NCBI RefSeq assembly: GCF_004348455.1
Contig: NZ_SMKA01000029.1
Span: forward strand, 1-49,543
DNA from: Kribbella albertanoniae
GTDB lineage: Bacteria > Actinomycetota > Actinomycetes > Propionibacteriales > Kribbellaceae
Length of the DNA: 49,543 nucleotides
Direction of reading: 5' to 3'
The notes beneath the pieces were generated by a model. The model worked only from the letters and a program-made list of their open reading frames with translations. It ran no database searches and had not been told where the DNA came from. Positions 16,426-27,300 of the stretch are shown here, piece by piece. How positions within the stretch are numbered: position 1 is the stretch's first letter; each line of letters starts with the position of its first letter. The position numbers were made by a program, and so were the translations under genes.

Positions 16426-19400
16426 GGATTCCCGTCAGAATCATATCGCGATTTACCTTTTGGATCGTCCTCCTCTGGCGGTTGCGCCGCCGCGCCAGAG
16501 TTGCTTCCTGTCGAGGCAGATCCATCCGAGGATCCTGCGGAATTCTGGGCATCGATCGCCAGCAAGATGATCGACGAGCCCTTGAGGATGCCTCCCAGGA
16601 GGCCAGCGATGGCTGTCCCCTGAACGGTCGGGCCGCCGCCGTAGCCGGAGCCGGCGACGCCGCTGTTGTCTCCCTTGGGGTTGAAGCCTGTGGGGAGCAT
16701 GCCCATGTTGAACCAGTTGTAGGAGCCGGTGGTTCCTACGGTGCCGATTACGGAGCCGGTTTGGTTGAGGGTTTGCTGGTAGATGCTGTCGGCGTAGTCG
16801 CCGGTTTCGTCGGTCAGATCGTCCCAGGTGGTGACGATGCCGCCGGGCCGGGTGGGGCTAATCGGGCAGAGGGATGTGTTGCCGTTGGTGCAGGTCGGGT
16901 TCCCCGGTGGGGGCTTTGGGTCGTTCTTACCCTCGTCCTCGATTCTTTCGCGCTCTTTTTCGATCTTCTTCTTCAGTTGGCATTGCGGATCACAAGCGGG
17001 GGGCGGCGGGGGCTTGGGGTCGCAGCGCTTAGTTTTGCACGGGTCGCAGTTCTTCTTGCAACCGCCATCATCGCCGCCATCACAGTTCTTGCCTTTACAG
17101 GGACCGCAGTTAGACTCCCCCTTGCCCTTGCCGTCGCATTTCCCGTCGCAGGTTCCGGTCTTCTTGCAGTTCGGCTTGGTATCTTCTGGAGGATTGCAAG
17201 GGAAGATGACTGCGTCGTCGACTGGCGAAAGGTAGCCATTCTCCAGGTCCCGCGTGCAGTCCTTGTTGTCTCCCCCGGGGTCTTTGAACGCGTGGCCGTC
17301 AGGGTCGTTGAAGGTGAGGGGGTTGCCGCCGGCGTAGGCGTAGAGGTTGGGTACGGCCGAGGCGACACCTGCGGCGTAGGACATGGTGTCCCGGGAGTTG
17401 AAGGTGCCGGACTCGGGGTTGTACCAGCGGGCGCCTTGGTTTACGTCGCCGGAACGGGGGTCGGTCCAGTCGCCTTGGTAGCCGATCCGGTATTTGAGGC
17501 CGGTGGCGCTGGTCGAGTTGCCAAAGGGGTCGAAGGTTCGGGTGTCAGGAAGGCCGGCGGACAGGGTGGTGTCAGTGGGGTCGAAGCCAGCTATGGCGTC
17601 GCCGTGGCGGTCTGAGAGGACCAGGCGCTTGGTGGTTTCGTAGCCGATCGACAAGAGGCCGTCGGAGGCTGAGCGGCCGAAGAACTGGGTGCCGTCGGAA
17701 ACTACCTCGTCGGAGAAGCCGGCGTAGCGCATGCGGGCGGTGCCTGCTTGGACCGGTCGGTCCAGGGCGTCGTAGGTGAAGTCGCGGTCTGCCGTGCGAA
17801 TCATGCGGTCGAAGGCGTCGAAGGTGAAGGCTTCGGTGGTGGTGGTTCCGCCTTCGGTGCTGACCCTGGAGAGCAGGGCTCCGCGCGGGGAGTATGTGTA
17901 CGTCGAGGTGCCGTCGTTGATGAGGCGGTTGCGTTCGTCGTAGGTGGCTAGTTTGGTGCCGACCTTCGTGCGGTTGCTGGCGTTGTCCCAGCCGTATTGG
18001 GTTGCAGTGGTGCCCTTGGTCCAGGTGGTTAGGCGGCCTAGCTGGTCGTAGGCGTAGGTGTTGTCGCCTGCTCCGGCTACACCGGTGGTCTTCTTTGAGG
18101 TGACGTTGTTGTCGGGGTCGTAGCCATAGGTGATGGACGAGACCGATGTCGTACCGGCCTTCAGTACGTCGGAGTTCATCCGGCCGTATGGGTCGTACCC
18201 GATGGTGCGGATCCGCGCTGAGCCGTAGTCGATCGTCGACAGCTGGCCGGCGGCGTTGTAGCCGAGGGTCTGCAGTGTCCGGGTGACTGGATCGGTGGCG
18301 GTGGCTGGGCGACCGTTGGTGTAGGTGAAGTCGGCCGTACCGGCTGCGTCGATGCGCTGGGTGAGCTGACCATCGGGGTTGTAGCCGTGGGTTGAGGTGC
18401 CTGACGGGCCGTCGGCTCGGAGGAGCATGCCGCGGTCGTTGTAGGTGTAGGTGTTGACGCCGTCGAGAGAACTCGTGGTGGCGACGCGGCCTGCAAGGTC
18501 GTAGGTCAGGTCGCGGGTCGCGGTCGAGGCCTCGGCTCCGGTGCCGTCTTCCTTGGACAACCGACCGGCTGCATCGAAGGTCCGATTGCGTACGACGCCA
18601 CCGGGCGACAGCAGCGAGACCGCGTTGCCGGCTGCGTCGTACGACGCTGTCCAGGTGCGGTCAGCGGCTGCCGGGTGCGCCGTGGTCGAAGGCTCGATGA
18701 CCTTCTCGGGCAGCCCGAGCGTGTTGAGGGTGTAGACGGTCGAGTTGCCGCGGCCATCGGTGTAGCGAGTCCGGTTGCCGGCTGCGTCGTACCCGTATGA
18801 GATGTTGATCGAGTCGGTCGCGTTCACCGAGTCGACCTGAGCGATCAGCCGCCCAAGTGCGTCGTAGGTGTACGTCGTTGCCCGATTGCCGGAGGCCGGT
18901 GTCGACGACTTCAGGTTCCCGTCGGCATCGTAGGCGAGGCTCGTTGTGCCGAGCGCGGTGTTCGAAGAGTTCAGCGTCTTCGACGTGATCAGCTGACCCG
19001 CCTTGTCGTACGCCGCGACGCTGCTGCGTCCCAGCGCATCCGAGGACCGGACCTGCCTACCCGCGTAGTCGTAGCCGAAGCGGCTGACCACGTTGTTCGG
19101 ATCCGTCGACTGGATCAGCTGCCCGAGACTGTCGTACGTGCTGGTGGCGGAGGCTCCAGAAGGCGCCTGGGCCTTCACCACGTTGTCCATGTCGTCGTAG
19201 GTCAGCCGCGTGACGAAGTTCGCCGCCGTGGGCTTCCGCTCAACCGCGGTCGACGTGGCAACCCGATCAAGATCGTCGTACGTCAATCGAGTCACCGCAC
19301 CGAGCGCATCGGTCGTCGACTCGACATCACCGTTCGGCGTGTACGTCGCCTTGCTGATCACGCGCTCGTCGTTCGTCTTGCCCGGCGCGTCGACCTGGAC

Positions 19401-20580
19401 CTGCCGGTTCAGGTGATCGTAAGTGAATCGGGTCGCGTTGCCACGCTCGTCGATCTGCTCCAGCAGATTGCCCACCGGGTCATAGCGGAACGCAGTCTTC
19501 GGAGTCAGCGCCGATCCACCCGGAGGTGTGTACGACGGTGCTGCCACCTCGACCTGGCGGCCCAGCTTGTCGAACGAGGACTTCACCACGTTGCCGAGGG
19601 CATCCTTCGACGAGGTCGCCTGCCCGAACGCGCCGTACCCGATCGTCGCAGTCGGCTGCACGTCAGCCGGCGCACCGCCGTTGGACTCGGCCTTGACCTT
19701 CGGCGCGACCGTCTTCACGAGACGCCCGAGTTCGTCGTAGCTGGAGACGCTGGTGAAGTCAGCCTTGACTGCGCCTGACACGTTGCCGCGCGGCGAGGTA
19801 GTGGAGGTGGCGAGCCCGCGCTGGTCATAGGTCCAAGACGTCAGCAGGTTGCCGCTGGCGTTCTCCACCGTCTGCGACACCCGACGTCCGGCCGCATCGA
19901 AGACGAAGGAGGTCGCCTCGGTCACTGCCGTCGGACCGGCGATGTCCGCGTTTGACCATTCGCCCGTCGTCTCCTGGCGGGTCACGTTGCCCGCGAGGTC
20001 GTGCGTGGACGTCGTCTTACGCTTCAGCCCTGTCGGGTCGGTGATCTCGGTCGTTACCCGTCCGACCTTGTCGATCGTGTAGGTCGTCGTCGACTTGCCG
20101 TTGTCGGTGACCGACTTGATCCGGTTTCCGGCGTTGTCGTAGGTGTTGTCCTCCAGTACGACGTCCCGCGTCGAACCGTCGGGATCGTGGAACCCGACCA
20201 GCTTCCGGCTCTTCAGCGAATCATCGGCGTTGTAGGTAAGGCTCACCACGCGGCCCATCGCGTCGACCTCGGCCACCTTGCGGCCCGCGGGGTCGTACTG
20301 CGTCTTGGAGCGAACCTTGTAGTCAACGCCTTCACGCGGCTCGTCGACTGGAGGATTGTTCGGGTCGACCGGCTGGTTCATGTCCCAGACCTCGGTCGGC
20401 ATCTTCAGATCACTGAACTTGTACTCGAACCGGTTGCCGTTGGCATCCTCCGACCAGGTCCGGTTCCCCGAAGCGTCGTACCCCTGCTCTATCGCTTCGG
20501 CGTGATCCGCGTCCGGCCGAAGGCGGCGGCCACTCCCGTAACAGTCCCGCCGCCGGGACGCTGTCGATTGAGGTAAGACT

Positions 20581-20609
20581 TTCCCTTTACGGCACTGTCG
20601 TAAAGGGAA
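20581..20609. repeat. Perfect 11-bp inverted repeat at the 5' edge of the orphan Rhs fragment
   Basis: TTCCCTTTACG at 20581-20591 and CGTAAAGGGAA at 20599-20609 are perfect arms around GCACTGT. It lies between the Imm35-like gene (ending 20677) and the recognisable YD repeats of the truncated Rhs gene. It may be a terminator for the live operon or mark an insertion junction. Confidence 0.6.
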
Positions 20610-20676
20610 CCACCATCAACGCAGCTTCGAGATTCGTTTTCGACAGTTTGCCATCTTGGCGACGACTCCGACAACC

Positions 20677-21006
20677 TCAGTCAGGCTCCCCAAATTCCTC
20701 GGTGATCGGACGCTCCCCGAGTTGCTCCTCGATCGGGCTCCCGGACCCGCCCAGGTAGAGAGGAGCACCCGACTTCGGCACGACGACAGGCCCATTCCCC
20801 ACGAGTGAGTCGGTGAGCTTCATCCCGATCAGAAATCGGCGCGTGTTATAGCCGAACACGAAGAAGCTCGGAAATTCCTCGCACGAGCAGATGACAACAT
20901 CAGCCCCGTGCACAGGCCGGATCCTCATATCAAGCAACTCCTGAGTTGCCTCAAATGCATCCTGAAGTAGCACCGGGCCTTCCCCTTGCGGCTGCACCAA
21001 ATTCAC
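20677..21006 (-). CDS. Immunity protein, Imm35/YrhB-like
   Basis: 109 residues. The C-terminal half fits the YrhB/Imm35 pattern: FFVFGYNTRRFLIG, DSLVGNGPVVVPKSG and APLYLGGSGSPIEEQL. Its ATG (21006-21004) overlaps the stop of the live Rhs toxin gene by 4 bases (ATGA), so toxin and antidote are translationally coupled. It is presumed to act in the cytoplasm against the papain-like toxin tip. No signal peptide. Confidence 0.72.
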   Translation of the reverse strand: MNLVQPQGEGPVLLQDAFEATQELLDMRIRPVHGADVVICSCEEFPSFFVFGYNTRRFLIGMKLTDSLVGNGPVVVPKSGAPLYLGGSGSPIEEQLGERPITEEFGEPD

Positions 21007-21370
21007 CTCGTCCTAATAAATGCAGTACGTCGGAAACTTCTTTCAAACACTCCAGCACCGCCACTTTGGAAGTCAACAAAATTGACTTGCCCGCGCTGTA
21101 CGACCGCATTAAAGACGTGCGCAGTCCCTCTGCGCTCGCCGTAGACGATGCCGCGGGCACCTTCTCCTGCCGCCAGCAACTCTGCTTCGATCTTAGGCCG
21201 TCCCATCCAACGCCATGTTGATCCAGCATATCGCTCGATCAAGACCATCCCGTCAGCAAACGGCTCATCCGGATTTCGCTTGATCGCGGATGCCGGGCTT
21301 CCGCCGAGGGTTGAATCTCCAGCAATCGCACAGGAGACGCAGTTCTGGGTACCTCCAACCTTGTTCACGG
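21003..21370 (-). other. Papain-fold toxin domain (Tox-PL type)
   Basis: The C-terminal ~120 residues of the Rhs protein. The Cys motif NCVSCAIA, the His strand AHVFNAVV and Asp in FVDFQSG are spaced as in papain-fold toxin 1. The adjoining overlapping gene encodes an Imm35/YrhB-like protein. Target protein unknown. Confidence 0.72.
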
Positions 21371-24300
21371 AGCCGCGTGTCGCCTTCGGACTTGCCCCGC
21401 CGAGGGCTGCGTTGCCTTCAGCGCTGCCGGCTTTTCCGAGAGCCGCCTTTCCGACCGTTCCCGCGGTTAGGGCAGCCGCAGCAGGGATGCCAGCTCCGAC
21501 CGCACTACTAGCAGCACCTGAGGCCGTGCCTATTGCCACTTCCGTGGCGTAGGTGGCTGTATCGAACGACTCTTGGTCATCGAGAGCAATCCGAGCGCCG
21601 TATCCCAGACTTGCACCGGACGCCCCCATTACTGCACCGGCGACAATCAGGCAGCCTATTCCGGCGGTACCAGCACAGAATGCGATTGTTCCGGCGACGG
21701 CCACGCCAATGGCGATGCCTGTACCGATCTCAGAGGCGTGGTCCTGGGCCCATTGGTGGGCGTGGTCAACGGTGTCCTTGACGTTGTCGGCTACGCGGTC
21801 GTACCAGCGCTTCTTCTTTTTGGGGTGGTTGGTGCCGCCGTCGTCGTTGCCGCCGCCATCGCCATAGCCGGCGTTGGGGCCGTTGGGGTTGGGGTTGGTG
21901 TTGGGACAGCCGGGGCAGTACTGCGTGTCGACGTCGTCGTCGGTGTAGCCGCCGCCTCCCTCGCCGTCGTCGGAGTTGATGAGGCCGGTGGGGTCTGAGC
22001 CGGAGACGGGGTTGTCGTTGGCGTAGGTGTAGCCGAGCATTTGCTGGGGGTCGTTGGGGTCCAGCAGGGGGTCGAGGCTGATGAAGCGGCCGATGGTGGG
22101 GTCGTATTCGCGGGCGCCGACTGTGGTCAGGCCGGTTAGCTTGTCTTCGGGTTTGTTGAGGAAGCCGTGGTCGTCGGGCCAGGCCACTGCGGCACCGCGT
22201 GGGTCGCCGAAAGGTTTGGCGTAGCGCTTGGTCGGAGTCAGGGTGGCCGCATTCACGGCTACCTGGGAGGTGCCGTGGTAGTCGGTGACGAGCCAGGACA
22301 CGTCGGAGGTCGGGGTGCCGTTGTCTGTGCGGACGGCGATGGTTTGGCCATTGAAGCTGTACTGGCGCTTGCCTTGGACCTTGCGGGTGGCCTTATCGAG
22401 GGTCAGCTCGAGCTCGCCGAGGAACAGGGTTACCTCGGTCGGGTTACGGCGGACCAGCAGGCTGCCATCGGCGTCGTAGACGTACTCGGTGTCACCTTCA
22501 GTGCCGGACAGCTTGGTGAGCTTGCCCTGCGCATTCCAGGTGAGCGTCTGACCGGGCCGCACGGTGGTATTTCCGCGGGCGTCGTAATCGAAGGCCTTCA
22601 CCGGGCCGGCACCTACACCGACCTGGGTGACGCTGGCCAGCGTGTGCGGCTGGTTAGTGTTGTAGGCGAAAGTACTCGTGGTGTTGCCGGCCGTGGAGTG
22701 ATCGACCTGCGTTTTCCGGAGACCGGTCGGCGTGTAGGTCCAGGACTGCCAGTACGGCGCCACGCCGCCGAGCCCCAGTGCACTCGGGGCCTGTGTGCAG
22801 TCGGCGTTGGCCGGAGTCCAGGCTTCGGTGAGACGGCGATGACCGTCGTAGTCGAAGCACTGGGCGTCGCCGCCGTCGACCAGGTTGTGATCCTTGAGGA
22901 CGTTGCCGGTTGCGTCATAGGTGTAGACGTGGTCGGAGAAGACCTGCTCCTTGCCGCTGGTGCTGCGGCTCAGACGTCGGGTGCCGTCCTCGTAGATGTT
23001 CGAGACCGGCATGTCATGCTTCGAGCCGAGATCGAGCAGTGTCTGGTCGCCGAACTGGTTGTACTCGGCATCGTTCACATAGGTCGCGCCCGCCGCGTTG
23101 TACATGCGCTGCGGCAAGCCCTGCGGCGTGTAGGAGAACGAGACGTTGTCCGCCCCTAGCCCACCACCATCGGGGTAGGAGATCAGTTTCGGTGTCTTCT
23201 GGTCCGGCTTGTAGTCGTAGTTCGTGTAGTAGCTACCGCCGAGCTCGGCACCTTCTTTGGCCGACGGGATCCACTTGGTCACCTTCGTCGGGTTGTACAG
23301 AACATTGCGAGAATCGATCGTCGTCAGGTACTTCGGACCGGCCTGCCCGTCGGTGTAACTGGCCGATTCGGCCAACTGCCCTAGCAGGTCGGTCTTGTCG
23401 TACTTCCAGTTCGCGAGCATGTTCGCCGGCGCGGCCGTCGACTTGTACAGCGCTGTCTTACGGTCCAGCGAGTCGTACGTCGTGACGAGCGTGTTGCTGG
23501 TCGAATCCGTCGTGGACACCAGGCGGTCGCCTTCGTCGTACGTCGACGTCGACTTCCCGGAGTCAGGATCCGTGCTCTCGATCTTCCGCCCGCGAAGGTC
23601 GTACTTGTTGGTCCAGACTCCACTGGCGCCGTCCATCCGGACCATCCGGCCGGCAAGGTCATAGGTGTACTTCGTGACATCAGGAGTACCGCTCAGCGTG
23701 TTGCCGCTGTACTCGCGGCGCTCGACGACCTGGCCCCTCGCGTCGGCGACGGTCGACGTCGCGCTGCTCCCGGCGGGTGGCAGCACAGTGGTCGTGTCAC
23801 CGCCGTAGAGGGTTGTAGTCGACCACTTCGGCTGCAGCGCACTCATGAACGTCGACCTGACGTTCCGCCCCGCACCGTCGTACTCGTTGAACGTCTGGTT
23901 GGGCACGGACGCGTTCGGTACGTCGACCAGGACGGCCGCAGGTGCCGACTCGTTCCAGATGTCGCTGTTCGCATAGATCGCCCGGCCGCTCGCGTCGTAC
24001 CGGGTCTCGCTGATGACGCGACCGGTGTTCGCTCCCGGCGCCTGGGACTGCCGAGGGCGCAGCAGCGAGTCGTACAGCTGGTACGACGTGATGTAGCCGT
24101 TCGCCTCGATGTTCAGCGAGTCGGTGCGGATGGACGAGGCCGAGGTGTTCGAGATCGTGTACGTGTACTTGGTGTTGGCGAGTTTAGGCGAAGCAATCAC
24201 CTGGCTCGGCAGCCACACCGAGGTCAGACGACCGAGCGCGTCGTAGGCCATCTCCGTGGCCTTGCCGTTCGGATCGGTAGTCTTCGACGGCAGACCCCAC

Positions 24301-27300
24301 TCGGGTCGATAGGTCGTTGTCGTTGTGAAGTTGACCGCCGCTCCGTCGTACTTGTTCACGGTCGGTGCTTTCACCACGGTCTGGGTCAGCGGACCAGTGA
24401 GCGCGGGCGTGTATGCCGTCGTAGTGACTCGTCCGAGGGCATCGCCCGACGACGTGACCCGGCCGAGCGCATCATATCCCTTGGTACCGGTCTTCTGGTA
24501 CGACGGGACGCCGTCGGTGTAATGCTGAAGCCGCTCGATGCTCGTCGCGTCGCCGAGCGTCACCGTGCCGAACGGCTTGCCGTCGTAGTAGCTCCGCACG
24601 TCCGACAGAACCCGATCCTCCGGCGGACTCGCGGACGTGGCGTCACAGGCACCGGTCGACGACACGTTCCGCAGCGGCAGCGCGATCAGCCCAGTTGCCG
24701 GATTCTTGGCATAGCTCGTCAGTGTGCAGGTCTCGTCGCCACTCTTCGCAGCGTCGCCGAAGTCAGTGACCTTGACCGGCAGGTTGTTGTCCGGGTCGTA
24801 CTGCGTCGCCGTCGAACGAACCAGGTCCGCACGGCCCCCGTCGCGAGTGGTTCGGGACTTCGTGGCCGACGTACCGACAAAGTTGGACTTCAGCACGCCA
24901 CCGGGGACGGTCTGACTGGCCTTCTCATCGATCGAGTAATCGGTGATCGACCCGGAGATCTCCGTGTTCGACGTCGCGTTCGGGTAGGTGACCTGTTCAC
25001 GCGGGCTGCCGGCCAGCGGCTCGGCGTCAGCCTTGACTGTGCCTTCGGAGTCAGCGATATCGACATTCCGCCGGGCAGTCGTGCCCTCGAGTTTGTCGCC
25101 GTCCATCCCGCGGAAGTACCTGGTAACACTTCGCGACCGTTTCGCCGGCTCGGCCGGATCGCCGACGTACGTCGTGACCGTGCCGTAGCCACGCCATTCG
25201 GACCAAGTCTTGTCCTCGGTCTTCAGCATCGGCGACTCCTGGAAGTGCCAGGCGCCACCGCCGGAATAGACGTACTGCGTCGTCATCATGGCGCCGTTGC
25301 CGATCTCATCGGCCGTCACGACGCTGTCCAGAACGTACTTGTGGAACCAGTCGGTGCGCTCGACCTCCCCCGGCGGAGTCCACTCAGCCGGATAGCAGCG
25401 CTTGGTGTTGGTGTCCTTGTCCGGCCGCTCGCCGGACATACACTCCTTTGGCGCGTAGTTGACCATGATCTTGGCGCCGGTCTCGGTGTTGATCTCGCCG
25501 ATTCGATACCGAACCATGCCCGGCAGACCATCTGACGTATTGTCGACCCGGTTGGCCAGACCGACCTTCTTGAAAGTCACGTTCGGAACGCTCAACGCCG
25601 TGCCAACCTGACCGCTGTGCGAGATGCCGTTCAGCCACATCGGCTTGCTGGCAGTGTCGCCGTTCGACTCGAAGGTCAGGTTGGTCTGCCACAAGTCGAC
25701 CGGCTGGAGGGCGGATCCGACCATCGTCTGGGTCTGGATCTGATACAGCCGCTTGCGCGTGAAGAAGGTCGGCGAAACCTTGTTGGTGCAGGCGGTTGTT
25801 CCCTCGCAAATCTGGTCGAACGGGACGTCCGGCCAGTTCGCCTTAGTCGTGCTGTTCAGAGTCGAGCAGTTCGCCAGACAACGTTCGGCGGTCGTGTAGA
25901 CGACCTGGTGCGGCGCAACCGTGGTGTCGGACAGCGTGTCCTCACGGAGGCCGTAGTCGATCCGGTTCAGGTAGCCGCCACGGACGTACGGCGTACCCGG
26001 CGAAGCGACACCGTTCTTCGCATAGTTGTTGACCTCTTTGGTGTACCAGTACGACATCGCGTTGCCATGCAGATCGACGACGTAGTCAAGATTCCAGCGC
26101 CAGGCCAACGTGCACAGGGAAGCGGCGAAGGTGGAGGCGTGGCAGGGCTCGCCCGCGTCGTCACCCGCAACCGGCACAGTGAAGACCGACTGGGTGTACT
26201 TCTGCATACCGGTCTTGAGTTGGTGCTTGCCGAAGTAGTACTGGGTGCCGTCGGTCGCCGTGACCTTCCAGTACTCCTTGCGAGAGTCGCCATTGATGAC
26301 GGTCGTGATCAGCTTCTCGACCTTCGACCCGTCGTCGTTCTTGAGCTTCCAGGTGCTCGCTCCGGTGTCTCCACCGGACGTGCGGACAAGCTCGTTCGAC
26401 TTGCCGTTCAGAGTCAGCGTGGCGTTGTCGTACTTCCAGCACTGGTCGTACTTGCCCTGGTTGCCGTCCTCGTCGCAGCTCGTGTACTTACGCTCGACGA
26501 ACGACTCGGTCAGATCGAACCCTTCGCCAACCCACGAGACCTGGTTGTTCGTGGCCGAGGTGCGACCGTCGACCGACTGCGCGGAATACGAGAAGGCCAG
26601 GCTCGGCATCGGTCCAGCCGCGGCCGGCGGCACGCGCAGCGGGTAAGACCAGGTGAAATCACCGCTGGAGCCACCACCCGACCAGCTCGAGGAGGCCGCC
26701 AGTCCTGTCGCGGCATAGTCACCGGTGCTGGACTCCGAGCCTGCCGTGACGGCGAAGACCGACTGCTGCGTGCTCAGGGGCGCCTTCGCGGTCACCGTCT
26801 TCGACGCCGCGTCGTTTCGGCTCTGGAGCGGCGTGCTCGTTGTGCATTCAGGAACGTTCGGCGTTGTCAGAACGCACGCCGGCAGAGCGATGACCTGGAG
26901 GCGCTGATCCCAGTCGGCACCGTATGCCTTCGCATAGCCGGAGTAGTCGAAGGTCAGCTGGGCATCAGGGACGGCCTTCGGCGTCGTGGCCTTGACCAGC
27001 ACTCCACTGATGCCGGCGCGCGCACTTGCCGCCTGGTCGAGAAACTCGAGATCGGCGGTAACTCCCGTGCCGGCCTTCGCCGAAGTGGCCGTCACCAAGC
27101 CCTTGGACTTCGCTGCGGGAGCATCGACGATGACTTTCTGGCGGCCTGGCGCCGGCCAGTTGACCGGCTGGCTCGCAACCTTGGCAGCATCGGCGGCTGC
27201 CGCCGCGGGGTCGACCTCGCTAGGTGGCGCCACCGACTTGCGCGGCGTCACCTTGGCATTCTTCTGCTTGGTCGCCTTCGGGGCGTTCGGGTACTTGTCC

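Larger units (their letters stand above)
16167..20615 (-). pseudogene. 5'-truncated Rhs/YD-repeat toxin gene of a second lineage
   Basis: Open for 1482 codons from 20615 (ATG only at 20402), with no signal peptide or N-terminal secretion region, so it is an orphan fragment. YD repeats (for example GNRTWSEDANGNRFEY, GRLVKTVAPK, TYDALGRLIAQ) run to an Rhs core with SGDVNQGARWYNPESGTF and NLYAYAGGNPLTFNDPDG. This core differs from that of the other two Rhs genes here (GYTYANDNPVSGSDPTG), so it is a separate lineage. After the core come a Cys-rich Lys/Gly linker (about 16978-17172), a helical charged segment, a Gly-rich hydrophobic stretch and an unassigned toxin tip with KHGGGPHINLE and NRHIYLK. 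Imm32 follows. The frame is otherwise intact, so decay is recent or the fragment is kept for recombination. Confidence 0.8.

Noticed and set aside
17000..17180. Possible CRISPR-like or simple tandem DNA repeat in the Cys-rich coding stretch
   Set aside because: The repetition is at the level of CxxC/GK codons and is irregular; there are no uniform repeats and spacers.
16973..17368. A 131-codon frame over the Cys-rich linker region
   Set aside because: The Rhs frame is continuous through here; the alternative has no start signal and no motif.
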